Shown: piece by piece, positions 62,339-64,000 of the stretch
How positions within the stretch are numbered: the stretch's first letter is position 1
How the letters are laid out: each line of letters opens with the position of its first letter
Source of the DNA: Pseudomonas nicosulfuronedens
GTDB taxonomy: Bacteria; Pseudomonadota; Gammaproteobacteria; Pseudomonadales; Pseudomonadaceae
Length of the DNA: 64,000 nt
NCBI RefSeq assembly: GCF_005877905.1
Contig: NZ_SWDV01000013.1
Span: forward strand, 124,001-188,000
Reading direction: 5' to 3'
Translations under genes and position numbers: made by a program
Notes under the pieces: generated by a model
What the model saw: only the letters and a program-made list of their open reading frames with translations
What the model was told of the DNA's origin: nothing
The model's database searches: none

Positions 62339-62905
62339 GTGAGCCATAACAAGACTTCCACCACCGTCCTCATGGTCCCCGGACTGCGCGACCACGTGGC
62401 CGAGCATTGGCAGACCCTGCTCCAGCAGCGCCTGCCCAATGTTCGCAGCGTGCCGCCGCTGACCGAGAACAAGCTGGACTTGAGCGCCCGTGTCGATGCC
62501 ATCCAGCGCGAACTGGAAAGCATCGACGGCGAGGTGATCCTGGTTGCCCACAGTGCCGGTGTACTGATGGTCGCCCACTGGGCGGCACGCTACAGCCGAC
62601 CGATCAAGGGCGCATTGCTGGCTACACCGCCGGATCTCGACGGCGATTGGCCTGCCCATTATCCCAAGCCGGCGGTCCTGGCCGAAATGGGTTGGGCGCC
62701 ACTGCCGCTGGAGCCTTTGCCATTCCCCACGCTGGTGGCCTGCAGTGACAACGACCCGCTGGCGAGCCCTGAGGCCGTGCAGCGCATGGCCCGCCACTGG
62801 CGCGCCAGCCTGGTGGAACTGGGCCGTGTCGGCCACCTCAACCCCGCTTCGGGATTCGGCGACTGGCCTGAGGCGCAAGCGCTGATCCAGATGCTGGACA
62901 GCTGA
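62339..62905 (+). CDS. RBBP9/YdeN-family serine hydrolase
   Basis: A 188-aa alpha/beta hydrolase. The nucleophile is in VAHSAGVLMVAHW, the acid in CSDNDPLAS and the base in VGHLNPASG. The N-terminal VLMVPGLRDHVAEHWQ is typical of the RBBP9 family, whose natural substrates in bacteria are mostly unknown. The start is uncertain: GTG 62339 has AAAGGTGA just upstream but with tight spacing, while an in-frame ATG at 62267 lacks a ribosome site. Confidence 0.8.
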   Translation: MSHNKTSTTVLMVPGLRDHVAEHWQTLLQQRLPNVRSVPPLTENKLDLSARVDAIQRELESIDGEVILVAHSAGVLMVAHWAARYSRPIKGALLATPPDLDGDWPAHYPKPAVLAEMGWAPLPLEPLPFPTLVACSDNDPLASPEAVQRMARHWRASLVELGRVGHLNPASGFGDWPEAQALIQMLDS

Positions 62906-62939
62906 TTCACCACCCCTGACTCAACAGCAACCCCCGGTT

Positions 62940-62955
62940 CCGGCGTTCACGCCGG
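62940..62955. other. Small hairpin in the hydrolase-DUF1302 gap
   Basis: CCGGCG-TTCA-CGCCGG, 34 bases after the hydrolase stop, without a T run. Could be a weak terminator or mRNA-stabilising hairpin. Confidence 0.4.
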
Positions 62956-63046
62956 GGCAGGCCCTCGTGCGCCCTGGCGCACGCGAAAGGGGCTGCGGGA
63001 CGGGCCCGGAAAGCGTCCCGACCACAACAAGAAACGGAGCACACGC

Positions 63047-64000
63047 ATGCATCATCAGAGCAACCCCCTGCAACGCTGCCTGCTGGCAACCGCTGTCGTC
63101 ACCGCGATGGCCAGCCAGTCGCTGCAGGCCTTCGAGCTGGACACCGGCAACCCCGACCTGTCGATTCGCTTCGACAACACCGTCAAGCTCAGCTACGGGC
63201 AACGGGTCGAGTCGCCCAACAGCAAGATCGCCGGTACTGCCAACACCAACGACGGCGACCGCAACTTCTCCTCCGGCACTCCGGTGACCCAGCGTTTCGA
63301 CCTGCTCAGCGAACTGGACTTCGTCTACCGCGACAGCATGGGCTTCCGCCTGTCTGCCGCCGGCTGGTACGACCATGCCTACGATGATGTCGGCTCGGAC
63401 AACCCGTTCCCCGGCCAGAAGGGCAACGCCGGCCACCTGGTCAGCCGCAACGGCACCGTGATTTCCCCGCGGGGTGCACAGCCGGCCACCCATGGCTTGA
63501 GTACCTTCGCCGACCGCTACTACAACGGCCCGTCCGGTGAGCTGCTCGATGCCTTCGTCTTTGCCAGCCACCAGGTCGGTGACGACATGCAGCTCAGCGG
63601 CAAGCTCGGCCGCCACACCATCTACTGGGGCGAGACGCTGTTCAGCGCCGCCAACGGCATCAACTACGGCCAGTCGGCCCTGGACCTGGGCAAGCTGTAC
63701 AACGTGCCCGGCACCGAGGCGAAAGAGCTGTTCATGCCGCGCAACCAGCTGTCCGCCTCGCTGACCGTGAACCCCGAGCTGACCCTGGCGGCGCAGTACT
63801 TCCTCGAGTTCGAGAACTCGCGCTTCCCCGAAGGCGGCACCTACATGGGCCCCTACGACATGCTCAACGACGGCGGCAACGTCTTCTGGCTGCCGCTGCC
63901 TGCGCAGAACGCCTTCTATGGCGCGCCGCGTGGCCATGACCGCGAGCCGAGCAACACCGGCGACTTCGGCCTGATGGCCAAGTGGAGCCCGGAATGGCTC
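63047..64000 (+). CDS. DUF1302 outer-membrane protein, N-terminal part
   Basis: The gene runs off the window; 318 codons are present. A signal peptide (CLLATAVVTAMASQSLQA) leads into FELDTGNPDLSIRFDNTVKL, which is characteristic of DUF1302. These proteins are large barrels usually paired with a DUF1329 protein and found near degradation genes for steroids, terpenoids or other hydrophobic compounds. The motif GRHTIYWGETLFSAANGINY is also typical. CGGAG lies 7 bases before the ATG. If a DUF1329 gene follows beyond 64000, the usual pairing would be confirmed. Confidence 0.85.
   Translation, partial: MHHQSNPLQRCLLATAVVTAMASQSLQAFELDTGNPDLSIRFDNTVKLSYGQRVESPNSKIAGTANTNDGDRNFSSGTPVTQRFDLLSELDFVYRDSMGFRLSAAGWYDHAYDDVGSDNPFPGQKGNAGHLVSRNGTVISPRGAQPATHGLSTFADRYYNGPSGELLDAFVFASHQVGDDMQLSGKLGRHTIYWGETLFSAANGINYGQSALDLGKLYNVPGTEAKELFMPRNQLSASLTVNPELTLAAQYFLEFENSRFPEGGTYMGPYDMLNDGGNVFWLPLPAQNAFYGAPRGHDREPSNTGDFGLMAKWSPEWL

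Overview
The window is 64 kb of high-GC chromosomal DNA that reads as a Pseudomonas of the P. aeruginosa / P. citronellolis / P. nitroreducens type. This rests on gene content (davBA with an Lrp regulator, a second EF-G, imuA-imuB-dnaE2, a FAN1-type nuclease, YiaW/YiaV) and on palindromic intergenic repeats typical of the genus. The species is inference. I see no rRNA, tRNA, CRISPR array, phage or insertion sequence.

Layout. 1-5.1 kb: end of a zinc-type dehydrogenase, a two-subunit molybdenum hydroxylase (IorAB type), an RraB-family protein and a CPWC thioredoxin-fold protein. 5.2-9.3 kb: an iron cell-surface signalling cassette (FecI-type sigma factor, FecR-type anti-sigma, TonB receptor) with a Fur box. 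9.5-11.7 kb: a second EF-G. 11.9-20.7 kb: an orphan PAS histidine kinase divergent from an indole-3-acetic acid (IAA) catabolic iac cluster in the order A-B-I-H-C-D-E-F, without iacG or iacR nearby. 20.9-22.0 kb: a two-gene unit of a di-haem b membrane protein and a tetrahaem c protein. 22.2-27.8 kb: lysine 2-monooxygenase/aminovaleramidase (davBA) with an Lrp regulator, then a lysA-type decarboxylase and a LysR regulator.

28.5-37.9 kb is a DNA repair block: the LexA-controlled mutasome imuA-imuB-dnaE2, then a FAN1 nuclease overlapping an XPD/DinG-type helicase with its own PD-(D/E)XK-like N-terminus. 38.2-40.2 kb holds a three-gene set preceded by what looks like a complete transcription attenuator with a 20-codon leader peptide. 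41-47.9 kb is a YbhGFSR-like ABC-2 exporter with its own outer-membrane factor. 48.1-51.3 kb is a copper unit (multicopper oxidase, outer-membrane barrel, SCO chaperone). 51.4-53.8 kb has small membrane proteins, a small lipoprotein and the YiaW/YiaV pair.

54.1-60.4 kb is a tightly packed seven-gene operon of unknown substrate: quinone oxidoreductase, TauD/TfdA dioxygenase, BKACE beta-keto-acid cleavage enzyme, MFS transporter, CPWC isomerase-like protein, Rieske ferredoxin and YeiH exporter. It is the best candidate here for an undescribed pathway; the dioxygenase plus YeiH pairing suggests an organosulfur substrate (inference). The window ends with an AraC regulator, an RBBP9-type hydrolase and the start of a DUF1302 outer-membrane protein.

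The gaps between genes are rich in four recurring palindromic repeat families (called A-D here) and one large composite hairpin flanked by hexamer tracts. One B-type copy supplies the stop codon of the tetrahaem gene. A group of repeats also separates iacF from the rest of the iac operon.
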